Shown here: positions 12,912 to 21,537 of the stretch, piece after piece
Numbering within the stretch: the first letter of the stretch is position 1
Layout: each line of letters begins with the position of its first letter
Origin: Chryseobacterium gleum
GTDB lineage: Bacteria > Bacteroidota > Bacteroidia > Flavobacteriales_D > Crocinitomicaceae
Assembly: GCA_945897565.1 (NCBI GenBank)
Contig: CAMDFN010000007.1
Span: forward strand, 1 to 64,000
DNA length: 64,000 nt
Direction: 5' to 3'
Notes under the pieces: generated by a model
What the model was told of the DNA's origin: nothing
Seen by the model: the letters and a program-made list of their open reading frames with translations, nothing else
Database searches by the model: none
Program-made: the position numbers and the translations under genes

Positions 12912-15698
12912 GTGATGAAAAATCAACTTTTTTTATTCTTTTCTTTCCTATCAAGCACCGCTTTTTTACAAGCGCAAATCTTAGAATTGAATCCGGCTTT
13001 TCCAACGGTAAATGATGTGGTCACCATCACGTATGATGCTACACAAGGAAATGCAGCACTAGTAGGTCAAAACCAAATCTATGCACATGCTGGCCTCATT
13101 ACCTCGGCAAGCACTTCTCCAACCAATTGGCAATTTGTACAAGGCAACTGGGGTACCGTAGATCCAGAGGTCGCCATGACCAACATTGGCAACAACAAAC
13201 ACACCATTACCATTGACATCGATCAATATTATGGCTTCCCTGTGGGCACGAACGTATTGAAATTGGCTTTTGTTTTTAGAAACGCAGCCGGTACAGTTGT
13301 TGGCCGCTCAGCTGATGGCAGCGATATCTATTACGATGTTTACCCAATTAACGCCGGTTTACTTGCCCAGTTTTTTCATCCGAATGCTGGTGCTATCTTA
13401 GATGTGAATGAGCAACTACAAGTAGCCGCAGCAGCCAATCAAAATGCAAGCCTTACGCTCAAACAAGATGGAAATGTGCTCCAAACCTTAGCAAATGCTA
13501 CGCAACTCACCTATACCCTAACAGCCACGCAAGCTGGCACACACTTACTCGAATTCATTGCCGACAACGGCACCACACAAGTCATTGACTCCACTTATTT
13601 TACAGTGAACCCATTGGTGGTTCCGCAAGACCCCACTTATGCCAATTTACAAAATGGCATCAATTACATCAACGACACAACCGTTGTTTTGCAATTATTT
13701 GCCCCTCAAAAAGAACACATCTACGTCATTGGCGACTTCAACAACTGGACGCCCACGACCAACTATCATATGAACCTAGCGACCAACAACCAAACTTGGT
13801 GGCTAGAAATTACCGGGCTCACTCCTGCTCAAAAATATGGGTATCAATATTTGATTGATGGCAACCTGCGTTTAGCAGACCCGATGAGCTCACTTATTTT
13901 AGATCCGAACAACGACAACAGCATCAATGCCCAAACGTATCCAAACCCACATCCTTATCCAACGGGCCAAACAACAGGTTTTGTAACGGTATTGCAAACG
14001 GCTGCACTTCCTTATACCTGGAGCAGTACCAATTTTACAGCCCCTGAGAAAAAAGATTTAGTGATTTACGAACTACACGTGCGCGATTTTATAGCCAAAC
14101 GCAACTACCAAACGCTTATTGACACCCTAGATTACCTGAGTAAACTCGGTATCAATGCCATAGAACTGATGCCACCAGGTGAGTTTGAAAACAACGAAAG
14201 TTGGGGTTACAATCCATCGTTTCACATGGCTTTGGATAAGTATTACGGTACCCCTGAAAAATTCAAGGAATTTGTCGATTCTTGCCATGGCCGCGGCATT
14301 GCGCTAATTGTAGATATGGTACTCAACCACGCGTTTGGTCAGAACCCAATGGTCAATATGTATTGGGATGCAGCGAATGCGCGCCCAGCAGCCAACAGCC
14401 CTTGGTTCAATGCCATTTGCCCGCATGAACCCTACTGCTGGGGTTATGATTTTGACCACACGCGCTTGGCCACCCAAAACTACATCGATCAGGTGAACCG
14501 CTATTGGGTCGAAACTTACAATATAGACGGCTTTCGCTTTGATTACACAAAGGGCTTTATCAATAACGGCAATGCTTACAGTATGGACCGCATCAACTTA
14601 CTCAAAAGAATGGCAGATGAAATCTGGACATATAAACCCAATGCGTATGTTATTTTAGAGCATTGGTGTGACAACGCCGAAGAAGAACAATTGGCAGACC
14701 ACGGCATGATGCTTTGGGGCAATGTAACCCATGGATACCAACAAGCATTGATGGGATTCACCAATTCAAGTAATATCAGTTCTGGTATTTATACCAATAG
14801 AGGTTGGTCTGTACCACATTTAATTTCTTATGCTGAAAGCCACGACGAAGAGCGCACCATGTTTGAGGCGCTTACCTATGGAAACAACACCAATGCCACG
14901 CACAATGCACGCAATTTATATACGGCACTTGGCCGTGCACAAGGTTTAGCAGTTATTTTATTGACACAACCCGGCCCTAAAATGCTTTGGCAGTTTCAAG
15001 AGTTGGGTTATGATATTTCCATAGACAACCCTTGCCGCGTTTGCAATAAGCCCATTTTGTGGAACTACTATACGCAAGCACGTCGTCGACAGCTCTATGA
15101 CGTCTATGCCGCAACACTCGCCTTGCGCAACAATTACGAAACCTTCCGTTCTTTGACCTTTCAGTACAGTCTTACAGGTGCGGTAAAACGAGTAAACATG
15201 AATCACAGTAGTATGAATGGCGTTTCGATGGCCAACTTTGCCGTGAGCACCCAAAGCCTCATTCCTGCTTTTCAGCACGCAGGCTGGTGGTATGAATACT
15301 TTACCGGAGACAGCATCAATGTGACCAACGCGCTTGCACCAATTAGCCTCAGTGCAGGTGAGTATCGCATCTACACAGATGTCAAGCTGGCTCAGCCAGA
15401 AATCACCGACGCACCTGTTTCCATAGAAGAAGTTTTGAACTCAACTTTTGAATTAAAAGTATATCCTAATCCGTCTTCGCAAATGGCAACCATCAGTTTT
15501 CAGTCCATTGCAATTGAACCTTTTTCTATCTTACTTTTAAATGAAGCAGGGCAAATAGTGCTGCAAAAGAAAGGAAGCACTTCCGTTGGAAAAAATGAAA
15601 TTCAACTCAATGTGAACGAGCTTTCTTCAGGTAACTATCACTTCTTGGTAAAGGTAGGTGCCGCTATGGCCAATCAAGGATTTGTGAAAGTAAATTAA
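12912..15698 (+). CDS. GH13 alpha-amylase family protein with N-terminal beta-sandwich domains (CBM48-like) and a T9SS type A sorting domain
   Basis: Signal peptide. VYVIGDFNNWTPT-type module (read as IYVIGDFNNWTPTTNY). GH13 motifs DMVLNHAF, GFRFDYTKGF, ILEHW, YAESHDEER. C-term VYPNPSSQMATISFQ...SGNYHFLVKVGAAMANQGFVKVN. Confidence 0.9.
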   Translation: MMKNQLFLFFSFLSSTAFLQAQILELNPAFPTVNDVVTITYDATQGNAALVGQNQIYAHAGLITSASTSPTNWQFVQGNWGTVDPEVAMTNIGNNKHTITIDIDQYYGFPVGTNVLKLAFVFRNAAGTVVGRSADGSDIYYDVYPINAGLLAQFFHPNAGAILDVNEQLQVAAAANQNASLTLKQDGNVLQTLANATQLTYTLTATQAGTHLLEFIADNGTTQVIDSTYFTVNPLVVPQDPTYANLQNGINYINDTTVVLQLFAPQKEHIYVIGDFNNWTPTTNYHMNLATNNQTWWLEITGLTPAQKYGYQYLIDGNLRLADPMSSLILDPNNDNSINAQTYPNPHPYPTGQTTGFVTVLQTAALPYTWSSTNFTAPEKKDLVIYELHVRDFIAKRNYQTLIDTLDYLSKLGINAIELMPPGEFENNESWGYNPSFHMALDKYYGTPEKFKEFVDSCHGRGIALIVDMVLNHAFGQNPMVNMYWDAANARPAANSPWFNAICPHEPYCWGYDFDHTRLATQNYIDQVNRYWVETYNIDGFRFDYTKGFINNGNAYSMDRINLLKRMADEIWTYKPNAYVILEHWCDNAEEEQLADHGMMLWGNVTHGYQQALMGFTNSSNISSGIYTNRGWSVPHLISYAESHDEERTMFEALTYGNNTNATHNARNLYTALGRAQGLAVILLTQPGPKMLWQFQELGYDISIDNPCRVCNKPILWNYYTQARRRQLYDVYAATLALRNNYETFRSLTFQYSLTGAVKRVNMNHSSMNGVSMANFAVSTQSLIPAFQHAGWWYEYFTGDSINVTNALAPISLSAGEYRIYTDVKLAQPEITDAPVSIEEVLNSTFELKVYPNPSSQMATISFQSIAIEPFSILLLNEAGQIVLQKKGSTSVGKNEIQLNVNELSSGNYHFLVKVGAAMANQGFVKVN

Positions 15699-15705
15699 GC
15701 CGGAT

Positions 15706-17136
15706 TTGATGCAAAAAATCTGCTATTCTATCGTTGCGTTTTGGTTTGGAATTTCAGTTTTTTATGCTCAAATCCCGCAGCCACCCTACAATTTAGCATT
15801 TCTCCAAAATGAGGTTGCTAGTGTATATGTGGATATTCACCCCGATTCTTTGAATCTCCTTCTTGGTGATAGTTTGTACAGCGCCCATGAATTCATGGCA
15901 ACGGTTAGCTATCAAAGTTCGGTTTTGAATGTCACTACGGATAGCATTGGTTTTAGAGCAAGAGGGAACACCTCTTTGGCTTCGCAAAAAAAATCTTTTA
16001 AAGTCGATTTCAACCGTTTTGTTTCCGGACAAAAGTTTCAAGGCTTAGAGGAGTTAAACCTGAATGGTGAGCACAACGACGTGTCCATCATGCGCACTTT
16101 TCTTGCGCAGCAATTATTGAAAACGGCTGGCTTATCTGCTTCCCGGACCAGCTACGTTCAACTGTATGTGAACAACGAATACAAAGGTTTGTACCTCAAC
16201 TTAGAGCATTTAGACGACGAATTTCTAGATTTGCGTTTTTCGGGGCAGGCCAATGGCAATCTTTGGAAATGTGCTTACGGAGCCGATCTTACATGGTTGG
16301 GCACCAATCCGACGAATTATGAGCAAGTGTATGAACTCAAAACCAATAAGGACAGCAATGATTATACGGCATTAATTCATTTTATCGATGTGCTCAACAA
16401 CACGCCGTCTAGCAGTTTTGCTTGCGCTATTCAAGAGGTCGTAGATGTCGAATTATTCCTGCGCAATATTGCGATGGAAATATTGATGGGTCAATGGGAT
16501 GGTTATGCCTACAACAAGAATAATTATTATTTGTACCAGCGCGAAAGCGACGGCAAAATGGTATACCTGTCCTATGATCTAGACAATACTTTTGGTATCG
16601 ACTGGTTCAATATCAATTGGGCGCTGCGCAATATTTATTCGTGGTCGCCGGCTAATCAAAGCAGGCCTTTATACACCAAGCTTTTGGCGGTTCCGTATTT
16701 TCGAGATCGCTTTACTTTTCACCTCAACGATATCCTCACTAACGTCTGGAATGTAAGCAACCTACAAGCCGTACTCGAAGCCCAACAGTCGCTCATTGCA
16801 CCTGCTGCTTTGCTAGACGACTACAAAGGCCTGGACTACGGCTTTTCAGACCAAGATTTTTTAAATGCCCTCCAACTCACCTGGGGTGCACATGTCAAGT
16901 CTGGTGTTATTCCTTACCTTCAAAACCGCAAAACCAGTGCGCTTTCGCAACTAAATGCTGATCAAGCGTTGTTGAATCCTTGTACAATAGGATTAGATGA
17001 AAATACGGCAACAAATGGCAAATTACTTTTTGCGACCGATATTTTGGGCAGAGAAATTGACCCAAACACCAAAAATTGCATTAAAATTTTGAATTTTGAA
17101 AATGGAACACAACAACGTATTTATGAAATGGATTGA
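15706..17136 (+). CDS. CotH kinase-family protein, secreted, with an atypical short T9SS-like C-terminus
   Basis: CotH features: FRARGNTSLASQKKSFKVDFNRF, LNLNGEHNDVSIMRTFLAQQLL, YKGLYLNLEHLDDEFL, YLSYDLDNTFG. C-term DILGREIDPNTKNCIKILNFENGTQQRIYEMD. Confidence 0.85.
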   Translation: MMQKICYSIVAFWFGISVFYAQIPQPPYNLAFLQNEVASVYVDIHPDSLNLLLGDSLYSAHEFMATVSYQSSVLNVTTDSIGFRARGNTSLASQKKSFKVDFNRFVSGQKFQGLEELNLNGEHNDVSIMRTFLAQQLLKTAGLSASRTSYVQLYVNNEYKGLYLNLEHLDDEFLDLRFSGQANGNLWKCAYGADLTWLGTNPTNYEQVYELKTNKDSNDYTALIHFIDVLNNTPSSSFACAIQEVVDVELFLRNIAMEILMGQWDGYAYNKNNYYLYQRESDGKMVYLSYDLDNTFGIDWFNINWALRNIYSWSPANQSRPLYTKLLAVPYFRDRFTFHLNDILTNVWNVSNLQAVLEAQQSLIAPAALLDDYKGLDYGFSDQDFLNALQLTWGAHVKSGVIPYLQNRKTSALSQLNADQALLNPCTIGLDENTATNGKLLFATDILGREIDPNTKNCIKILNFENGTQQRIYEMD

Positions 17137-18964
17137 CCTCGCCCTCAGCTTGCTCATTGTTTCACTCGCTCAAACTCAGGTTTTACAACATGTAGAACCC
17201 GCCAATTGGTGGGTAGGCATGGAGCAGCATCAGGTACAAGTCTTATTACATGGCCCTCAAATTGCCAAGTATAAAGTGGAAATCGGGGGCTTGCAGATTT
17301 TAGAAGAAATCCGCACAGAAAACCCCAATTATATTTTTGTAACGCTTGAAACCCAAGACAAAGTTGCAGGGGCTTATCAGATCCGTTTGTTGGACAAAAA
17401 GAAAGTTGTGGCCAGCCATGAGTTCAAACTTGAGGCGCGCGTTCCTAACAGTAAATTCCGCGAAAGCTTCACGAGTTCGGATGTCCTCTATTTATTGATG
17501 CCTGACCGCTTTAGAAACGCAAACCAAGGAAACGACAACCACCCCGATATGGCCGAAAAAGCAGACCCAACCCAACCGGGCGGACGCCATGGCGGGGACT
17601 TACAGGGCGTTATGGAGCAGTTGCCTTACCTCAGAGAATTGGGTGCAACCACCCTCTGGATGACGCCAATTATGCAAGACAACGAGCCTACTTACTCGTA
17701 TCATGGTTATGCACAATCTGATTTATATCAAGTGGATCCGCGCTATGGCTCCAATGAAGGGTTCAAGCAGATGGTCTTGGAAGCGCACCGCCAAGGCTTG
17801 AAGGTCATTAAAGATGAAGTAACCAACCATTGGTCTAGCAAGCACTGGATGATCCAAGATTTGCCAACGAGTTCATGGATCCACCAGTTTGATTCATTTA
17901 CGCGCTCCAACTACCGCCTGTCTACCCAATTTGACCCATATGCTTCAAAAATAGACCACGATGGTTCGGCCAACGGATGGTTTGATGTCACGATGCCGGA
18001 CATGAATCAGCAAAATCCCTTGCTATTGACTTACTTGATCCAAAATACCATCTGGTGGATCGAATATGCGCAGCTAGACGGCTTGCGAGTAGATACCTAT
18101 CCTTACAACGATAAAGAAGCTATTGCGCATTGGACCAAAGCCATTACAGATGAATATCCGAATCTAAATATTGTCAATGAAGTCTGGATGCACGACCAAG
18201 CCCAAATTTCTTATTGGCAAAAAGACAGCCCAATCGGGGCTTTACATGGCTTTAATAGCCATACACCAACTGCTATGGATTTTACGCTACACGATGCCAT
18301 GATGCAGGCTTGGAAAGAACAAGATCAAGGTTGGGATAGAGGGATGGTGCGTTTTTACGAGAATTTCACCCAAGACTACCTTTACGCCAATCCAAAAAAC
18401 CTAATGGTTTTCATGGAAAACCACGACACCCAGCGCTTCAATGAGCTTTACCCAGCTATCGCAGATTACAAATTAGCCCTTACCTTGATCGCTACCACCC
18501 GCGGAATTCCTCAACTATATTACGGCTCCGAGATTGGTATGCGCGGCAACAAAGATTTGGGCGACGCAGATATCAGAAAAGATTTATTTGGGACCCAAGC
18601 CACTTTGCAAAAAGACGCCAACCAAGAGGCTTATTTTCAATTTACCAAAACGCTCTTGACGTGGAGAAAAGGTCAAAAAGTGATCCACGAAGGAAAGCTA
18701 CTCCAATTTGTACCACAAAATAATGTGTATGTATATTTCCGCTATCTGGAGCCTGTCCAAGACAAAAGTCAGCAGCCCGAGGTGGTCATGGTGATCATCA
18801 ATAATTCAAGCAAAGATCAAGCAATTTCTTGGTCTCGTTTTAGCGAAGGCTACAAAGGCTACACGAAAGGGATAGACGTCCTCAATAATCAAACCTTTGA
18901 TTTTGAACAAAATTCAGGTCTCATTCCGGCCAAAACTTCGTATATCATCAAATTGACACATTAA
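17123..18964 (+). CDS. GH13 neopullulanase/cyclomaltodextrinase, SusA-like. Start taken at internal Met (MKWIDLALSLLIVSLAQTQ).
   Basis: N-terminal cyclomaltodextrinase-type domain (VEPANWWVGMEQHQVQVLLHG). Motifs DEVTNHWSSKHW, LDGLRVDTYPY, IVNEVWMHD, FMENHDTQRF. Confidence 0.9.
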   Translation: MKWIDLALSLLIVSLAQTQVLQHVEPANWWVGMEQHQVQVLLHGPQIAKYKVEIGGLQILEEIRTENPNYIFVTLETQDKVAGAYQIRLLDKKKVVASHEFKLEARVPNSKFRESFTSSDVLYLLMPDRFRNANQGNDNHPDMAEKADPTQPGGRHGGDLQGVMEQLPYLRELGATTLWMTPIMQDNEPTYSYHGYAQSDLYQVDPRYGSNEGFKQMVLEAHRQGLKVIKDEVTNHWSSKHWMIQDLPTSSWIHQFDSFTRSNYRLSTQFDPYASKIDHDGSANGWFDVTMPDMNQQNPLLLTYLIQNTIWWIEYAQLDGLRVDTYPYNDKEAIAHWTKAITDEYPNLNIVNEVWMHDQAQISYWQKDSPIGALHGFNSHTPTAMDFTLHDAMMQAWKEQDQGWDRGMVRFYENFTQDYLYANPKNLMVFMENHDTQRFNELYPAIADYKLALTLIATTRGIPQLYYGSEIGMRGNKDLGDADIRKDLFGTQATLQKDANQEAYFQFTKTLLTWRKGQKVIHEGKLLQFVPQNNVYVYFRYLEPVQDKSQQPEVVMVIINNSSKDQAISWSRFSEGYKGYTKGIDVLNNQTFDFEQNSGLIPAKTSYIIKLTH

Positions 18965-18965
18965 T

Positions 18966-21449
18966 ATGCGTTTCACTTTTCTTTTATTTGTCGTTTTATT
19001 TGGGCTGAACACGGTTGTTGCCCAAAACCCAAACCGCCAGTTTGTTGGCATTGAACTTACAGACGCTGGTGCCGAAATCCAAGTTTCCGATGGAAAGTAT
19101 CTCATTGCCCCATTATCGGGAAAAATAATCCAAACAATCTTTATTCCTACATCTTCTCCAAGTACACGGAATGAATCTCAATTTCAAATAGATACTTCAC
19201 ATGCCGTAATGCTCAAACCGAGTAAAGACTTGCTATGGACTCTTGATCGCGTGGTACAAGAAGCAGGTTCAGAAATGGGCAAAACAAGTATGTACAAATT
19301 AAAGTGTGGCTTACTCGAAATGCAAATCTCAACCAATCCTTTTCACATCAATTATACTTATATGTCGGTTGGTTTGTCTGAAGCCCGAGGCTATTATTTT
19401 GATGAAACCCCAAAAATTGAATTCGATTTAAGCGCTGAGGAACAACTGATGGGCGCTGGTGCGCGCGTGTTGGGCATGAACCGCCGAGGCTACCGCTTGC
19501 AACTTTATAACCGCGCACACTACGGTTACGAGACCCATTCAGAGCTCATGAATTTCACGATGCCAATTGTACTTTCAGATAAGGGCTATGCACTACATTT
19601 TGACAATCCGCAAATTGGTTGGCTCGACCTCGATTCAAAAAAGCAAAACAAACTCACCTATGAAGTCATTGGTGGGCCTTTGCGTTACCAAGTTGTTTTT
19701 TCTGACGATTGGAAAGACCTAACCAACTCTCTAACTGCCTTGCTAGGCCGCCAACCGCTTCCCGCGCGCTGGACACTCGGAAATTTTGCCAGTCGCTTTG
19801 GCTACCATTCTGAAACCGAAGCAAAGCAGGTTGTGGCCGAATTCAGAAAACAACAAATTCCTTTAGACGCCATCATTTTTGACCTTTATTGGTTTGGCAA
19901 AGACATACAAGGCACGCTTGGAAACTTAGCGTTCTTTAGAGATTCATTTCCGAATGGAGAACAAATGATTGCCGATTTCAAAACTCAAAATGTCAAGACC
20001 ATTCTCATCACCGAACCCTTCATTCTCACAACTTCCAAAAAATGGCAAGAGGCCGACCGCATGAAGTTGCTCGGTACCGATACACTTGGTAATTCTTATC
20101 GCTACGATTTTTATTTTGGAAACACAGGCCTTGTTGATCTGTACAAGCCGGAAGCGCGCATTTGGTTTTGGGAAATTTACAAACAGTTTCACGCATACGG
20201 CGCAGCAGGTTTTTGGGGAGACCTCGGCGAGCCAGAGGTGCATCCGACTAAGCTAAAACACGGCGACAAATGGGCCGATGAAGTCCATAATATTTACGGC
20301 CACGACTGGGCGCGTTTGCTCTATGAAGGCTACAGAAAAGACTACCCCACAGAAAGGCCCTTCATTTTAATGCGCGCCGGTTATTCTGGCTCGCAGCAAT
20401 ACGGAATGGTGCCGTGGTCTGGTGATGTCAGCCGAACCTGGGGTGGGCTCAAGCCGCAAATGGAAATTTCGATGCAAATGGGCTTGCAAGGCATGGCTTA
20501 CATGCATTCAGATTTAGGCGGTTTTGCAGGTGCCAACAAGGACCCCGAACTCTATGTGCGCTGGTTGCAATACGGCGTGTTTCAGCCAATTTTTAGGCCA
20601 CATGCCCAACAAGAAGAGCCGAGCGAAGCTATTTTCAAAGATGCGCAAACCAAAGCCTTAGCCAAAGCAGCCATCGAATTGCGCTACCAAATGTTGCCTT
20701 ACAATTATAGCATCGCCTACGAAAACCACGATAATGGCACACCATTACTCAGACCCATTTTCATGGAGTTCCCTGCGGCTAAATGGTCATTTACTGAAAC
20801 AGAAACCTATGTGTGGGGGCCATCATTTTTAGTACACGCCATTACCGATTCAATGACTTCTTCAAAGGATAAAGTCTATCAAACAAAACTCCCATCGGAT
20901 GCATCTTGGTTTGAGCTTTCTACGGGTCGCTTGGTGGTAAAATCAGAAGTCATAATGACCAATGATGGGAACTTTAATGTGGTTTCTTCACCAAAAACGC
21001 TGCATCATATCCCTGTTTACGTGCGCTCTGGAGCTTTTATTCCTATGAGCCCGATCATTCAAAGTACGGAAGCCTATCGCGACACAGCTGTTTTATTGCA
21101 TTTCTACGTGAATCCAAGAGCAATTGATAGTAGTTCTTTTGTTTGGTATGAAGATGACGGAACTACCTATGATGCTGAAGCGAAGGGTTTGGCTAAAAAA
21201 CTGCTCTGTACTTCCGCAACTCAAAGTAAAAGTTGTACAGTGACCTTTACACCGGAAATCGGCGCCAATGTTTGGATAAAATATTTTCAGTTTGCATTGC
21301 TCATCCATACGCCGATATGCCCGAAAGAAGTGATTTGGAATGGTCAAAAAGTAGCTTTTAAGTTTGATCAAGAAAAACAAACACTGCAATTCAAAGGGAT
21401 TTCAAAACTCAAGATCACCTCTCCACAGCAATTGGAGCTCAAATGGTGA
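18966..21449 (+). CDS. GH31 family alpha-glucosidase, secreted
   Basis: Signal peptide MRFTFLLFVVLFGLNTVVAQ. GH31 core RWTLGNFASRFGYHSETEAKQVVAEFRKQQIPLDAIIFDLYWFGKDIQG, GFWGDLGEPEVHP, PFILMRAGYSGSQQYGMVPWSGDVSRTW. Confidence 0.92.
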   Translation: MRFTFLLFVVLFGLNTVVAQNPNRQFVGIELTDAGAEIQVSDGKYLIAPLSGKIIQTIFIPTSSPSTRNESQFQIDTSHAVMLKPSKDLLWTLDRVVQEAGSEMGKTSMYKLKCGLLEMQISTNPFHINYTYMSVGLSEARGYYFDETPKIEFDLSAEEQLMGAGARVLGMNRRGYRLQLYNRAHYGYETHSELMNFTMPIVLSDKGYALHFDNPQIGWLDLDSKKQNKLTYEVIGGPLRYQVVFSDDWKDLTNSLTALLGRQPLPARWTLGNFASRFGYHSETEAKQVVAEFRKQQIPLDAIIFDLYWFGKDIQGTLGNLAFFRDSFPNGEQMIADFKTQNVKTILITEPFILTTSKKWQEADRMKLLGTDTLGNSYRYDFYFGNTGLVDLYKPEARIWFWEIYKQFHAYGAAGFWGDLGEPEVHPTKLKHGDKWADEVHNIYGHDWARLLYEGYRKDYPTERPFILMRAGYSGSQQYGMVPWSGDVSRTWGGLKPQMEISMQMGLQGMAYMHSDLGGFAGANKDPELYVRWLQYGVFQPIFRPHAQQEEPSEAIFKDAQTKALAKAAIELRYQMLPYNYSIAYENHDNGTPLLRPIFMEFPAAKWSFTETETYVWGPSFLVHAITDSMTSSKDKVYQTKLPSDASWFELSTGRLVVKSEVIMTNDGNFNVVSSPKTLHHIPVYVRSGAFIPMSPIIQSTEAYRDTAVLLHFYVNPRAIDSSSFVWYEDDGTTYDAEAKGLAKKLLCTSATQSKSCTVTFTPEIGANVWIKYFQFALLIHTPICPKEVIWNGQKVAFKFDQEKQTLQFKGISKLKITSPQQLELKW

Positions 21450-21464
21450 ATAACTTTTTCATTG

Positions 21465-21477
21465 TGTCAACTTGACA
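21465..21477. promoter_or_regulatory. Palindromic candidate operator TGTCAACTTGACA
   Basis: Perfect TGTCAA-C-TTGACA palindrome. It matches 11778-11790 and overlaps the presumed -33 TTG of the susC promoter. Confidence 0.55.
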
Positions 21478-21501
21478 TTAAGAAAAAATAAAATATATTT
21501 G
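21472..21501 (+). promoter_or_regulatory. Bacteroidota-type promoter of susC (TTG-N19-TATATTTG)
   Basis: TTG at 21472-21474, 19-nt spacer, TATATTTG at 21494-21501 (exact TAnnTTTG). ATG 36 nt downstream. Confidence 0.7.
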
Positions 21502-21537
21502 ACTGATTAATCTGTTATAAACGCTAAAACGAAAACT

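Noticed and set aside
18946-18964. ATCAAATTGACACATTAA resembling the TGTCAANNTGACA motif, just upstream of the GH31 gene
   Set aside because: Lies in the coding end of the SusA-like gene (IIKLTH stop), the left half-site is not conserved, and there is no promoter-like element.
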